The notes: generated by a model not told the origin, from the sequence alone. A stretch of DNA of 64,000 nt from Spirosoma profusum (GCF_014699005.1 NZ_JACWZY010000005.1:186001-250000), one strand, 5' to 3'. Positions 1 to 8,136 are shown, counted from the stretch's first letter. Translations and numbers: made by a program.

Positions 1-500
1 ACCAACGCAATACCCAGCAACCATTTTGGATTTAGTTTCCGGAACCAGAACAGAATTAGCGCGCAAACACCATAGCCGTAAAGAATGTCGCCAAGCCAGA
101 GCGTTACGTGTGCGTGAATCAGCCCGAATAGAATCAGCCAGCCCATGCGTCGGTAATATAAGCCTGTCACGGCCCATCGGCCTGCGCCAGCCTGTTCTTT
201 TCGTTCGGTGAAAATGAGTACGCCCGCTCCGAAAATCATCGAAAACAGAGCTCTCATTTTCCCCTCAAATACGATGGTGATAAAAAAACTGAACCAGTAA
301 TTAATATTGCCGGTGTCGTTCCGGAATGCATCGCTAAAGCGTTCGGGCATGGCGAAGTAAGGAATATTCATCAATAAGATGCCTAACAACGCTATGCCAC
401 GTAGCATGTCGATGGTTTTGATACGTTCGGCCTGAGCTACGGGTTTATATTGTAATGGAGGTTGGTTGCTGGTGAGGTCAATAGTAGGTGTGCTTTCCAT
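1..500 (-). CDS. DUF418/YeiB-like membrane protein, N-terminal part (runs off left edge)
   Basis: An open frame reads leftward from an ATG at 500-498 to the window edge without a stop, giving about 166 codons. The N-terminus has a hydrophilic lead of about 25 residues, then RIKTIDMLRGIALLGIL, the hallmark start of the DUF418 (YeiB) family, followed by LLMNIPYFAMPERF and later hydrophobic stretches such as GWLILFGLIHAHVTLW. Family members are multi-spanning inner-membrane proteins of roughly 400 residues with no firmly established function; a relationship to acyltransferase folds has been suggested. The C-terminal DUF418 domain lies outside the window. The gene is read away from the aldolase gene terminator. 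Confidence 0.85.
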   Translation of the reverse strand, partial: MESTPTIDLTSNQPPLQYKPVAQAERIKTIDMLRGIALLGILLMNIPYFAMPERFSDAFRNDTGNINYWFSFFITIVFEGKMRALFSMIFGAGVLIFTERKEQAGAGRWAVTGLYYRRMGWLILFGLIHAHVTLWLGDILYGYGVCALILFWFRKLNPKWLLGIAL

Positions 501-589
501 ACGATCAATTAAAGAGGTGTCGCCCAAAACAACTCATAGTCAGGCAATAATCATAGCGTAGAATTACGTAAATGTTAGATTTCAGGCAT

Positions 590-618
590 AAAAAATGCCG
601 GATTTTGTGAATCCGGCA
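590..618 (-). terminator. Intrinsic terminator of the aldolase gene
   Basis: A perfect 9-bp stem (TGCCGGATT at 596-604 with AATCCGGCA at 610-618) encloses a 5-base loop. On the minus strand it is followed by a run of T (590-595). It lies 24 bases downstream of the aldolase stop codon, so it fits a Rho-independent terminator for that gene. Confidence 0.85.
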
Positions 619-641
619 CTTCAATAAACTGAACACTAATA

Positions 642-1721
642 CTATGCCAATCGATTGATACAGTTCAGATCTTCGAATGCAATTTTCAGGCGTTGCACCA
701 TGCTTTCTTCGCCTTTACGCAGCCACACACGTGGATCGTAGTATTTTTTGTTTGGCGAATCCGCGCCCTCGGGATTGCCCAATTGTGATTGCAGATAGCC
801 CTCTTTCGATTTGTAATATTTCAGAATACCTTCCCACATAGCCCATTGCATATCGGTATCGATATTCATTTTGATAGCTCCGTAGCGGATGGCTTCGCGA
901 ATTTCCTCGCGACTTGAACCTGAACCACCGTGGAAAACGAAATTCACTGGGAGCGGTCCTGTGTTATATTTCTCCTGAATGTAATTCTGCGAATTATTCA
1001 GGATAATGGGCTGGAGCTTTACGTTGCCCGGCTTATAGACACCATGTACGTTCCCAAACGCAGCCGCAATAGTGAAATTCGGCGAAATCTTGCTCAGTTC
1101 TTCGTAGGCATACGCTACTTCCGACGGTTGTGTATACAGTTTTGAGTCGTCGACGTCTGAGTTATCAACGCCGTCTTCTTCACCACCGGTTACGCCTAAT
1201 TCAATTTCGAGCGTCATGCCGATTTTGGCCATTCGCTCAAAATATTTCGAACAGATCTCGATGTTTTCTTCAATCGGCTCTTCCGACAAATCGAGCATAT
1301 GTGACGAATACAGCGGCTTACCCGTCTGATCAAAATGCTTCTCGCCAGCAGCCAGCAGACCGTCGATCCAGGGCAGGAGTTTCTTGGCACAGTGGTCGGT
1401 ATGCAAAATGACCGGCACGCCATACAATTCTGCTACGTGATGAACGTGCATGGCCCCCGAAATAGAGCCCGCAATGGCAGCCTGTTGCTTATCGTTAGGA
1501 AGCGATTTACCAGCATAAAAAATGCCGCCCCCATTGGAGAACTGAATGATTACCGGCGAGTTTACGGCTTTTGCTGTTTCCAGAACGGCGTTTACCGAGT
1601 CCGTCCCTACTACGTTGACGGCAGGTAATGCGTAATCATTTTCATTAGCGTGCCGAAATAATTCGGTAACACCTTCGCCGGTTACAACGCCGGGGGAAAA
1701 TCGGGTGGCAGTTTCGCTCAT
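642..1721 (-). CDS. fbaA: Class II fructose-bisphosphate aldolase
   Basis: This 359-residue protein is a zinc-dependent class II aldolase that reversibly splits fructose 1,6-bisphosphate into DHAP and glyceraldehyde 3-phosphate in cytoplasmic glycolysis and gluconeogenesis. The length and residue numbering match the E. coli FbaA type: HTDH at 107-110 (catalytic Asp109, zinc ligand His110), GGEEDGVDN at 179-187 with the two glutamates, NVHGVY with His226, and FHGGSGS with zinc ligand His264, then the KMNIDTD phosphate-binding segment near 285. The ATG at 1721 is the natural start. The gene stands alone, with its own terminator and a divergent neighbour. Confidence 0.97.
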   Translation of the reverse strand: MSETATRFSPGVVTGEGVTELFRHANENDYALPAVNVVGTDSVNAVLETAKAVNSPVIIQFSNGGGIFYAGKSLPNDKQQAAIAGSISGAMHVHHVAELYGVPVILHTDHCAKKLLPWIDGLLAAGEKHFDQTGKPLYSSHMLDLSEEPIEENIEICSKYFERMAKIGMTLEIELGVTGGEEDGVDNSDVDDSKLYTQPSEVAYAYEELSKISPNFTIAAAFGNVHGVYKPGNVKLQPIILNNSQNYIQEKYNTGPLPVNFVFHGGSGSSREEIREAIRYGAIKMNIDTDMQWAMWEGILKYYKSKEGYLQSQLGNPEGADSPNKKYYDPRVWLRKGEESMVQRLKIAFEDLNCINRLA

Positions 1722-1826
1722 AAGTTAGAAGTTAATCTGTCTTTTTTCATTTTCCGTTTCACCCAAATGACGTCTGACAGATTACGTTTTGATTTTTTAA
1801 GGGAGTAAAATCAGGTATACTCGCCA

Positions 1827-1834
1827 CAAAAGTA
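1827..1834 (-). promoter_or_regulatory. Possible promoter -7 element for the aldolase gene
   Basis: Read on the minus strand this is TACTTTTG, a full match to the Bacteroidota -7 consensus TAnnTTTG, about 105 bases upstream of the aldolase ATG. No convincing TTTG -33 element is seen at the usual distance, so the call rests on one box only. Confidence 0.35.
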
Positions 1835-1865
1835 CCAAATTTTCCGCTAACGCTTTGAGGGAGCA

Positions 1866-1951
1866 GATTATTTAACCGCAGAGCTCACAAAGGAATCGCA
1901 AAGGATCGCGGAGCTTCTGCATTCTTTAGCAAGCTCTGCGGTTAAATAATC
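1866..1951. repeat. Palindromic intergenic repeat with perfect 20-bp arms
   Basis: The arms GATTATTTAACCGCAGAGCT (1866-1885) and its exact reverse complement (1932-1951) flank 46 bases that repeat related CGCAGAG / CGCGGAG / GCAAAG words. This element sits between two divergently read genes. Similar CGCAGAG-rich palindromes are scattered through many bacterial genomes, so it is probably one copy of a dispersed, non-coding repeat family. Only one copy is in this window. Confidence 0.7.
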
Positions 1952-2042
1952 CGTTTTGTAGGCTAGTCAAATCAGGAATGACGTTTTCTGATACGATTTT
2001 TTATCTACAATTTTGACCTTATAAACTAAACCACTTTTCCTG

Positions 2043-2849
2043 TTGAAAACTCTCTTCTACTGCCCAATGTGGGGCATGGAAAGCCTCTCCTACCCAGAAG
2101 CGGCCCGACGCGTGAAAGCTGCCGGATATGACGGTATGGAAATTGCAGCCGGGCCAGACAAACGTAAAGAAGCCGTGCAGGTCACCCGTGACAATAGTCT
2201 CGACCTGATTCTGATGGCATTTGGCGGTGGGTCAAATTTCGCGGAACACAAAAAGAAGTACCACGACGACCTGCTCGACGTTGCCTCGCACAAACCTTCA
2301 TTCATCAATGCCCACACCGGCCACGATTACTTTACGTTTGAACAGAACGCCGAGTTGATTCAGGTAGCTGCTGACGTACAGAAACAAACGAGCGTCCGAA
2401 TTTTACACGAAACGCATCGGGGGCGGTTCTCCTATAGTGCTCCAGCCATTCAGTATTATTTAATGAAGCTGCCCGAATTACGGCTAACCGCCGATTACTC
2501 GCATTGGGTCAACGTAGCAGAATCGTACCTGACTGATCAGGCCGAAAACGTAAATCGAGCCATTGCGGTCAGCGATCACATTCATTGTCGAGTTGGACAT
2601 CCTGAAGGGCCACAGGTCAATGATCCACGTGCGCCAGAATGGAAAGACGCCCTCGAAACTCATGCCAAATGGTGGGATGCCATTCGGGCAAGGCTGCAAA
2701 AAGCTAATGCCACTACCCTAACCGTTACCTGTGAATTTGGTCCGGCGGGTTACCTCCCTACCCTGCCCTACACACAGCAACCGGTTGCTAGTCAGTGGGA
2801 TGTGAACGTATTTATGAAAGATTACCTGAAAAAACGTTGGCAAGTGTAA
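2043..2849 (+). CDS. Sugar phosphate isomerase/epimerase-like TIM-barrel protein
   Basis: This 268-residue protein belongs to the xylose-isomerase-like/AP-endonuclease-2 TIM-barrel superfamily. It shows a metal-site pattern in the expected order: HETHRGR near residue 122, LTADYSHW near 149, HIHCRVGHPEGPQV near 180 and TCEFGP near 230. These provide Glu, Asp, His and Glu ligands. Such proteins isomerise or epimerise sugars, inosose or hydroxypyruvate, and the exact substrate cannot be read from sequence. The start is a TTG at 2043, because MKTLFYCPMWGM forms the first strand and the next ATG would remove it. No signal peptide is evident. It stands alone, divergent from the aldolase gene. Confidence 0.85.
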   Translation: MKTLFYCPMWGMESLSYPEAARRVKAAGYDGMEIAAGPDKRKEAVQVTRDNSLDLILMAFGGGSNFAEHKKKYHDDLLDVASHKPSFINAHTGHDYFTFEQNAELIQVAADVQKQTSVRILHETHRGRFSYSAPAIQYYLMKLPELRLTADYSHWVNVAESYLTDQAENVNRAIAVSDHIHCRVGHPEGPQVNDPRAPEWKDALETHAKWWDAIRARLQKANATTLTVTCEFGPAGYLPTLPYTQQPVASQWDVNVFMKDYLKKRWQV

Positions 2850-2981
2850 CGTGGACAAGATGTTCGCCCGGTAAACACAAAGAATATGTGGAAATCTTAT
2901 CCGCGTCACTTAGTATGATTTTTGCTACGTATCATAAAATGTGCGTATCAATCCTACGTAGTAATTCGTAAATTTGAGTAT

Positions 2982-4538
2982 ATGCTTCGAACCCTCTACA
3001 TAGTCTGGTTTTTGGTAGCAGTTGCTAGTTGCCCGACCTGGGCACAACTGGCCCATTCCCTACGGATTGAAATTCCGTCGGACCCAGACGAAGCTGAAGC
3101 CTTCGACGTAACGCCCCTTGGCGAACAAGGTGTTTTGGTATCCATCAGAACGGGCGGTTTTATGGATCACACACCGCCAAAATTCGACTTTCAGAAATAC
3201 GACATTAATCTTAAGCGCATCTGGCATGCTACGTTCGAACAGAATATAGCGTTCAGGTCGGTGATGACCTACAACACTGACCAGTTCGTCTACTACCTAT
3301 TTAGGGAGGACGACACCGACCGGTTCCAGTTTTTTCGCCTACATCTTGAAGACGGTACGTTCGAAACCACTGAAGGCAGGCTCATTGACCAGTTCGACGT
3401 GCAGCAGTTCAAAGTTATGGGTAGTCAGGCTTATGTAGGGGGTTATCGGCATGGGCGTCCGGTGGTCATGGCGTTTTCCTTCTTCGACAATTCGGCCAGA
3501 GTTTTGCCAGGGATGTATGTCAATCGCATGGAAATCAGCAGCTTAGAAGTTGATGAGAATCGTCAGGAAGTAAACGTACTGGTTCATTCGCTCCGGCGGC
3601 ACTGCAAGTTTTCACTCAGAACGTACAATTATGACTGTAAGCTGCTACGTACCACTGACTTCGATGGCGCTCAGAATAGCCTGATTTCAGGAAAACTCCT
3701 GCCGATCAACGAGCAGGAATCGTTGCTAGTGGGTAATTACTCGACCAGTTGCACTCCTTACTCGCAGGGCATATACGTAACACGACTGCGCCAGGGAGAA
3801 AATACAGACGAGTCGATCAATTCGATTCAGTACATTGAATTTTCACAATTAGAGAACTTCTTTAATTTCCTGAAACCGCAACGTCAGCAGAAACTGCTAG
3901 CAAAAGCCCATAAGAAAAAAGAAGAAGGTAAAGATTATAAGTTTCATTACCGACTTCTGGTACACGATCTTAAACCGACGCCCAATGGCCTGATTTTGGT
4001 AGCCGAAGTGTATTATCCACAATACCGGGGCAGCACGATTGCCTACGGAGGTTTTCTACGTAACGCCGACCGGTACGAAGGTTTTCGCTACACACACGCC
4101 TTCATCTGCGAATTCGACAAACAAGGGAAGTTGCTGTGGGACAACTGTTTCCCTATCAAGGAACTTGTCAGTACAGAGCTAACCGAAATGGTGCAGGTGT
4201 CGCAGCAGGGCGACCGTATAGTGCTGGCTTATCCTAACGACGGTGAGATTACAACCGAAGTAATTCAACGTAACAAAATCCTGAAAGAAACTGAAAAATT
4301 TAAGCTTCAGACAAACGCTGAAGAAGACAAAGTAACGTTTTCAGCCCAAGATAATCTCATGGCCTGGTACGGTCAACACTTCCTGGCCTGCGGATTTCAG
4401 AAAATTGCACCTTCGAAAAACATCGCTCGTCAACGGGAGGTGTTTTACCTCAACAAGTTAACGTATCAGGAGAACGCCGAACAACCGGCAAAATCGACCA
4501 GCGTTAAGGCCCGAAAAAGCGACGGATCAGAACGATAA
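2982..4538 (+). CDS. Secreted protein of unknown function
   Basis: I do not recognise this family. The frame is open from 2922, but the ATG at 2982 is the better start because it begins a clean signal peptide (MLRTLYIVWFLVAVASC, cleavage likely after TWAQ). That leaves about 500 mature residues. The rest is hydrophilic and rich in short hydrophobic beta-like strands, for example GSQAYVGGYRHGRPVVMAF and SLLVGNYSTSC. This suggests a periplasmic or surface beta-propeller-like fold, but that is inference. Several cysteines are present. The 3' end overlaps the convergent DUF2905 gene by 35 bases. A TAAATTTG -7-like box lies at 2969-2976, only 5 bases before the ATG. Confidence 0.8.
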   Translation: MLRTLYIVWFLVAVASCPTWAQLAHSLRIEIPSDPDEAEAFDVTPLGEQGVLVSIRTGGFMDHTPPKFDFQKYDINLKRIWHATFEQNIAFRSVMTYNTDQFVYYLFREDDTDRFQFFRLHLEDGTFETTEGRLIDQFDVQQFKVMGSQAYVGGYRHGRPVVMAFSFFDNSARVLPGMYVNRMEISSLEVDENRQEVNVLVHSLRRHCKFSLRTYNYDCKLLRTTDFDGAQNSLISGKLLPINEQESLLVGNYSTSCTPYSQGIYVTRLRQGENTDESINSIQYIEFSQLENFFNFLKPQRQQKLLAKAHKKKEEGKDYKFHYRLLVHDLKPTPNGLILVAEVYYPQYRGSTIAYGGFLRNADRYEGFRYTHAFICEFDKQGKLLWDNCFPIKELVSTELTEMVQVSQQGDRIVLAYPNDGEITTEVIQRNKILKETEKFKLQTNAEEDKVTFSAQDNLMAWYGQHFLACGFQKIAPSKNIARQREVFYLNKLTYQENAEQPAKSTSVKARKSDGSER

Positions 4539-4737
4539 TCAGGTTTAATAATAAGCTGACTACAAGGCACGTAACGATAGGAAAATAAAACCCGCCCCCA
4601 TTTTTGCCTTCAATACGTACATCGCCCGGCAATTGCCCCAGCCAGTTAAGTTTGTCGCCAAAAAAGTAAACCATCAGCCCCACAAGCACGAGTGCAACAC
4701 CAATCAGAATTATGTATTTGCCAACTGTAGACGTCAT
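4504..4737 (-). CDS. DUF2905 family small membrane protein
   Basis: This 77-residue protein carries the DUF2905 pattern: GKYIILIGVALVLVG as first membrane helix, LNWLGQLPGDVRIE in the loop, then FYFPIVTCLVVSLLLNLI as second helix and a basic C-terminus (RRFFGP). The LGxLPGDxxIE loop and FYFPI are the diagnostic parts. Two inner-membrane segments are predicted; the function is unknown. The frame is open further upstream to 4800, but the ATG at 4737 gives the normal family length. Its last 35 bases overlap the 3' end of the convergent secreted-protein gene. Confidence 0.9.
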   Translation of the reverse strand: MTSTVGKYIILIGVALVLVGLMVYFFGDKLNWLGQLPGDVRIEGKNGGGFYFPIVTCLVVSLLLNLIIVLIRRFFGP

Positions 4738-4868
4738 AAGAACAATGTATAAAGTATGAAATATGAAGCCGTTGCCCAACTGGTACGAATGTACATACAT
4801 TATATATCATTCTTCATACACGATTGAAAGAGACTTTCTCAAATAAATCCAATATTCATTAGCGCTCA

Positions 4869-4900
4869 TTTGCTTTTTCGGGGTTTTCTTCTTACTTTTG
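4869..4900 (+). promoter_or_regulatory. Bacteroidota-type sigma-A promoter of the helicase gene
   Basis: A TTTG -33 box (4869-4872) and a TACTTTTG -7 box (4893-4900) are separated by 20 bases, matching the Bacteroidota consensus TTTG-N19-20-TAnnTTTG. Transcription should begin near 4907, about 335 bases before the helicase ATG. Confidence 0.75.
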
Positions 4901-4906
4901 CACCAG

Positions 4907-5242
4907 ATTTTCTAAAGCGACATCCGTCGCGTCTCTGTTTCTCTCCTTTTTACACGCTGAGTTAGGTCTGACAGAGCCCAGTACGGATGTACAGATGGGT
5001 TTTCTGTGTGGACGCTCCCGGGTTGGAGCAATTGCGCGTGGGCTAATCGTCAATCGGTCGTAATCAGCACGTTGTGGGTCATCAAGCTGATACGTTGTCA
5101 TTTCTCCTTAAGGGCAGGAGAATAGGGCCTTGTTGGGTCGTTGGGCAGCTTCGTTCGTTGGGCAATTTTCGCATTATCGCGCCGTTCACAGGCATTTACT
5201 CGTCTTCGCTTGGAGGTTTATAACAACTTATTTTCCAAGTTA
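4907..5242 (+). promoter_or_regulatory. Long structured 5' leader of the DEAD-box helicase mRNA
   Basis: Between the predicted transcription start and the helicase ATG lie about 335 bases without a convincing gene. The stretch contains several GC-rich self-complementary segments, the clearest being a 7-bp stem at 5102-5108/5116-5122 (TTCTCCT with AGGAGAA, loop TAAGGGC). Cold-shock RNA helicase genes of the DeaD/CsdA type commonly have long leaders controlled by temperature or RNA folding, so a regulatory role is plausible but inferred. A 69-codon frame on the opposite strand here looks spurious. Confidence 0.5.
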
Positions 5243-7441
5243 ATGAAAACGAAAACCACTAAATCCGTTGATCAGAATAATCTGATCGATATTGAAAAAA
5301 TAGCGCAGGAAATGGCTGCCAGTGCGGGTATTCCTGTTGAAAAAACAGCCGATACCAAACCAAAGGCATCCCGCAAAAAAACTGAAAAAGCAGTTGTCGA
5401 TTCGGCATCAGAAATTACCCCTCTTGATTCAGCCAGCGAAACGGTTGCGGAAGGCATCGCCGATAAGGTTGTTATTGTAGCCGATGAACCGCTTTCTACT
5501 TCGGTAGATGCTACGGTTACTGAAACGGCTCCAGCTAAACCAGCCGATTCAAACCAGATTCTATTTGCCGACCTTCCAATTTCGGAGGAAATCCTGCGAG
5601 CCGTAACCGACATGGGTTTTGTAAGTCCTTCGCCTATTCAGGCTGAAGCGATTCCGCCTATCCTGGATGGCCGCGACGTGATTGGTCAGGCGCAAACCGG
5701 TACCGGAAAAACGGCAGCATTTGGCATTCCAGCACTTGAACTGGTTGATGTTCAGGACCGCTCGGTGCAAGCACTTATTCTTTGCCCTACTCGCGAACTC
5801 GCTTTGCAGGTTGCCGATGAAATTCGGAAACTGGCAAAGTACAAGCGCGGTGTAAAGATTGAAGCCATCTACGGTGGAGACTCCATCGAACGGCAGATTC
5901 GGTCGCTTAAGTCGGGGGTTCACATTGTTATTGGTACGCCGGGACGGGTGATGGACCACATGGAACGTAACACCCTGAAGCTCGACAATGTGAAAATGAT
6001 GATTCTCGACGAAGCTGACGAAATGCTCGATATGGGCTTCCGCGAAGACATCGAAAGCATTCTGGAAGACATGCCCCAAGAACGGCAAACGATTCTGTTC
6101 TCGGCCACCATGTCAAAACCCATCTTGCAGATTACCCAGAAATTCCAGCAGGACCCGGTACTGGTGAAGGTTGTCAAAAAAGAACTGACCAACACCAACA
6201 TCGAGCAGGTGTATTTTGAGGTTAAACCAAAGGCAAAAGTTGAAGTGATGTGTCGTCTGATCGATATGTATGATCTGAAACTGCTACTGGTTTTCTGCAA
6301 CACCAAACGTAAAGTCGATGAGATTGTCGAGGATTTACAGATTCGTGGCTACCAGGCTGAAGGGCTTCATGGCGATTTGCGTCAGGCGCAACGTAACAAC
6401 GTTATGGGCAAATTCCGCGCCGGTACTACCAGCATTCTGGTTGCTACCGACGTAGCAGCCCGTGGTATTGATGTAGACGACGTAGATGCCGTTATCAACT
6501 TTGATATTCCCCTTGACGAAGAGTACTATGTTCACCGCATTGGTCGGACGGGTCGTGCTGGTAAATCAGGGCGCGCATTCTCGATGGTTGGTCGTGACGA
6601 AAAATTCCGTTTCCGCGAAATCCAGAACTATACGAAAGTTCGGGTTGAAAAAGGCGTAATTCCATCGTTTGAGGATATTGTTGGTATTCGCAAAGCCCGT
6701 TTTATCGAGCAATTGCAGCTAACAATCGCCGAAAGTAAGGATTTGAATCTGTATGACGACCTGCTGACGCAACTACATCATGCTGGTTTCTCCACCGAAC
6801 AAATTGTTGCGGCTCTGGTGAAACGTAGCATGGGTATCGAGAAAAACGAATTTGCCGACCAGAATCTTGGTCTTGACGATGACCGTCGACGTGAAGATCG
6901 TCGTGATCGTTTTGGTGATCGGGGACGTAACGACGGACCGGGTCGTTTCGATGACCGCCGTAGTGGTGGCCGCTTCGGTGATCGTGACGAACGGGGACGT
7001 TTCGGCGACAGAGACCGTAATGATCGGGGACGTAACGACGGACCGGGCCGTTTTGGCGATCGCGACCGGGGTGGTTACGCTGACCGGCCACGTTTTGGAC
7101 GTAATGACGGACCAGACCGTGACCGTCAGTCCGGCCCACGCGATGGTGGGGGACGTAACGGTTATTTCGACCGCGACGAAAAGCGTGTTCCTCGCGAACG
7201 AGAAGCGAACATGACCCGCCTGATGGTAAGCATCGGTCGTCGTGACTACGTAAGACCCGGCGATATTGTCGGCGCGATTGCTGGCGAGGCTAATATTCCG
7301 GGTAACAGCATTGGCAGCATCGACATTTTCGACAAGTTCACGTACGTTGACGTACCGAAAGACGTAGCCAACCGGGTTGTTGAAGCCATGGAAGGCAACA
7401 CTATAAAAGGACGCCGAGTGAATATTGAGGTGGCACGATAA
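5243..7441 (+). CDS. deaD: DEAD-box ATP-dependent RNA helicase, DeaD/CsdA type
   Basis: This 732-residue protein unwinds RNA with ATP and would act in ribosome assembly and RNA decay, especially in the cold. After a low-complexity Ala/Glu/Lys-rich N-terminal extension of about 105 residues come the Q motif region (FADLPIS...PSPIQAEA, about 108-136), motif I AQTGTGKT (150-157), PTRELALQ (182-189), DEAD (256-259), SAT (287-289), ATDVAARGID (401-410) and HRIGRTGRAG (431-440). An Arg/Asp/Gly-rich repeat region follows (about 565-655), then a DbpA-type RNA-binding domain (MTRLMVSIGRRDYV to the end). The frame is open from 5141, but ATG 5243 begins the expected hydrophilic N-terminus. It has its own promoter and terminator. 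Confidence 0.95.
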   Translation: MKTKTTKSVDQNNLIDIEKIAQEMAASAGIPVEKTADTKPKASRKKTEKAVVDSASEITPLDSASETVAEGIADKVVIVADEPLSTSVDATVTETAPAKPADSNQILFADLPISEEILRAVTDMGFVSPSPIQAEAIPPILDGRDVIGQAQTGTGKTAAFGIPALELVDVQDRSVQALILCPTRELALQVADEIRKLAKYKRGVKIEAIYGGDSIERQIRSLKSGVHIVIGTPGRVMDHMERNTLKLDNVKMMILDEADEMLDMGFREDIESILEDMPQERQTILFSATMSKPILQITQKFQQDPVLVKVVKKELTNTNIEQVYFEVKPKAKVEVMCRLIDMYDLKLLLVFCNTKRKVDEIVEDLQIRGYQAEGLHGDLRQAQRNNVMGKFRAGTTSILVATDVAARGIDVDDVDAVINFDIPLDEEYYVHRIGRTGRAGKSGRAFSMVGRDEKFRFREIQNYTKVRVEKGVIPSFEDIVGIRKARFIEQLQLTIAESKDLNLYDDLLTQLHHAGFSTEQIVAALVKRSMGIEKNEFADQNLGLDDDRRREDRRDRFGDRGRNDGPGRFDDRRSGGRFGDRDERGRFGDRDRNDRGRNDGPGRFGDRDRGGYADRPRFGRNDGPDRDRQSGPRDGGGRNGYFDRDEKRVPREREANMTRLMVSIGRRDYVRPGDIVGAIAGEANIPGNSIGSIDIFDKFTYVDVPKDVANRVVEAMEGNTIKGRRVNIEVAR
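6880..7170 (+). repeat. Degenerate tandem repeats coding the helicase RGR/RDR tail
   Basis: The coding stretch repeats GGACGTAACGACGGACCGGG-like units starting near 6923, 7028 and 7097 (spacings 105 and 69 bases, both multiples of three), translating as GRNDGPGRFGDR-like blocks. The tail is likely an unstructured RNA-binding segment. Copy number may vary between strains. The frames open on the opposite strand here are a by-product of this composition. Confidence 0.75.
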
Positions 7442-7460
7442 TTGCCCAACCATTAGTAAC

Positions 7461-7497
7461 AAAAAAGCCGAGATTGTAAAATGATCTCGGCTTTTTT
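7461..7497 (+). terminator. Intrinsic terminator after the helicase gene
   Basis: An 8-bp GC-rich stem (GCCGAGAT at 7467-7474 with ATCTCGGC at 7484-7491) is extended by A6/T6 pairing and followed by TTTTTTG. It lies 20 bases after the helicase stop and closes the left housekeeping block. Confidence 0.93.
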
Positions 7498-7532
7498 GTT
7501 ACTTTTCTCAATTTTCTTTAACCAATTATTAT

Positions 7533-7540
7533 TATATTTG
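7533..7540 (+). promoter_or_regulatory. Possible promoter -7 element upstream of the polysaccharide locus
   Basis: TATATTTG matches TAnnTTTG. About 20 bases upstream there is only a T-rich stretch (TTTTC), not a perfect TTTG. It could drive the short frame at 7591 and, beyond it, the polysaccharide locus, but it lies about 600 bases ahead of the first certain gene. Confidence 0.35.
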
Positions 7541-7590
7541 CTATATTATCAACTAAAAACACGTAACTATCGACTTGTACAACTACTTTC

Positions 7591-7731
7591 ATGAAGACAC
7601 TTAAGATTGACTTAGTAAACAATACAATCAAACATCGCTATCGAGATAGTCATAAAGGCGATCAGCACTGGGTATTAAATACTTTTGACGTAAATCTATC
7701 AACCTTCAGATTCATACTAGCAAATCTATGA
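7591..7731 (+). CDS. Short open frame, 46 codons, doubtful
   Basis: An ATG-initiated frame follows the possible promoter box at 7533. It encodes a basic 46-residue peptide (begins MKTLKIDLVNNTIKHRYRD, ends FRFILANL) with no domain I recognise. It is AT-rich like the surrounding spacer, and no ribosome-binding signal is visible. It could be a small gene, a leader peptide or chance. Confidence 0.2.
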   Translation: MKTLKIDLVNNTIKHRYRDSHKGDQHWVLNTFDVNLSTFRFILANL

Positions 7732-8136
7732 AGTATATGAAAATATAATTCTTGACACTTTAACCAGAAAAAGATTATTTTTTAGATACCTTCCTTTTCA
7801 AATCTAATTTTCTGGTTCACTTATTGCATAAATATTAATTATAGTAGATTATCAAAGCCAGATCAGTACTATCGCCTACTATATGGTAAGAAGGCCAGTG
7901 AGCAATCATGGTATTTCTGGGTGTTTACTAGGAGTTACCCAGTTATCAAGTAGCGCACGAGGCCTATTGGCATAAATAATGGTTAGCAAATTAGGTAGTA
8001 AAAATAGCTGACCATCACCTCCCTAAACATTTACAGGGAAGAGATTTATAAGTAAGTCCAGAAACAAAAATGGGACTGAACGGGCGAAGCTGTAAACTAT
8101 AATACGTACTATATCTCATCATTTTACGCATAAAAC
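7732..8136 (+). promoter_or_regulatory. Gene-free spacer and probable leader of the polysaccharide operon
   Basis: About 400 AT-rich bases hold no convincing gene. Two inverted repeats stand out: a 9-bp arm pair at 7979-7987/8007-8015 (ATGGTTAGC with GCTGACCAT, one G-T pair) and a TCCCT/AGGGA pair near 8022-8040. This is where a long operon leader would be expected, and where a NusG-like antiterminator such as the one encoded at 59982 would be recruited. That link is inferred from position only. Confidence 0.4.

Noticed and set aside
26-211. 61-codon + strand frame at the left edge
   Set aside because: It is the shadow of the DUF418-like gene, which is read on the opposite strand across the whole region.
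2969-2976. TAAATTTG as a promoter of the secreted-protein gene
   Set aside because: Only 5 bases from the ATG and no -33 TTTG at the proper distance; it would require a leaderless mRNA. Mentioned under the gene but not called.
4892-5101. 69-codon frame on the minus strand in the helicase leader
   Set aside because: No recognisable protein features, no start context, and it lies opposite a predicted promoter and leader.
6880-7170. Possible CRISPR-like repeats
   Set aside because: The repeats are degenerate, in frame and code for a protein tail; no regular spacers exist here or elsewhere in the window.
6702-7462. Long frames on the minus strand opposite the helicase tail
   Set aside because: They result from the repetitive Arg/Asp/Gly codons of the helicase; the + strand protein has a full domain match.
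7860-7980. Possible remnant of a transposase in the spacer before the polysaccharide locus
   Set aside because: Translations in all frames are broken by stops and show no recognisable transposase motif or terminal inverted repeats.
8082-8093. Sequence GGGCGAAGCTGT resembling the proteobacterial ops element
   Set aside because: Only a weak match to GGCGGTAGC-type ops, and Bacteroidota NusG paralogues are not known to use it.
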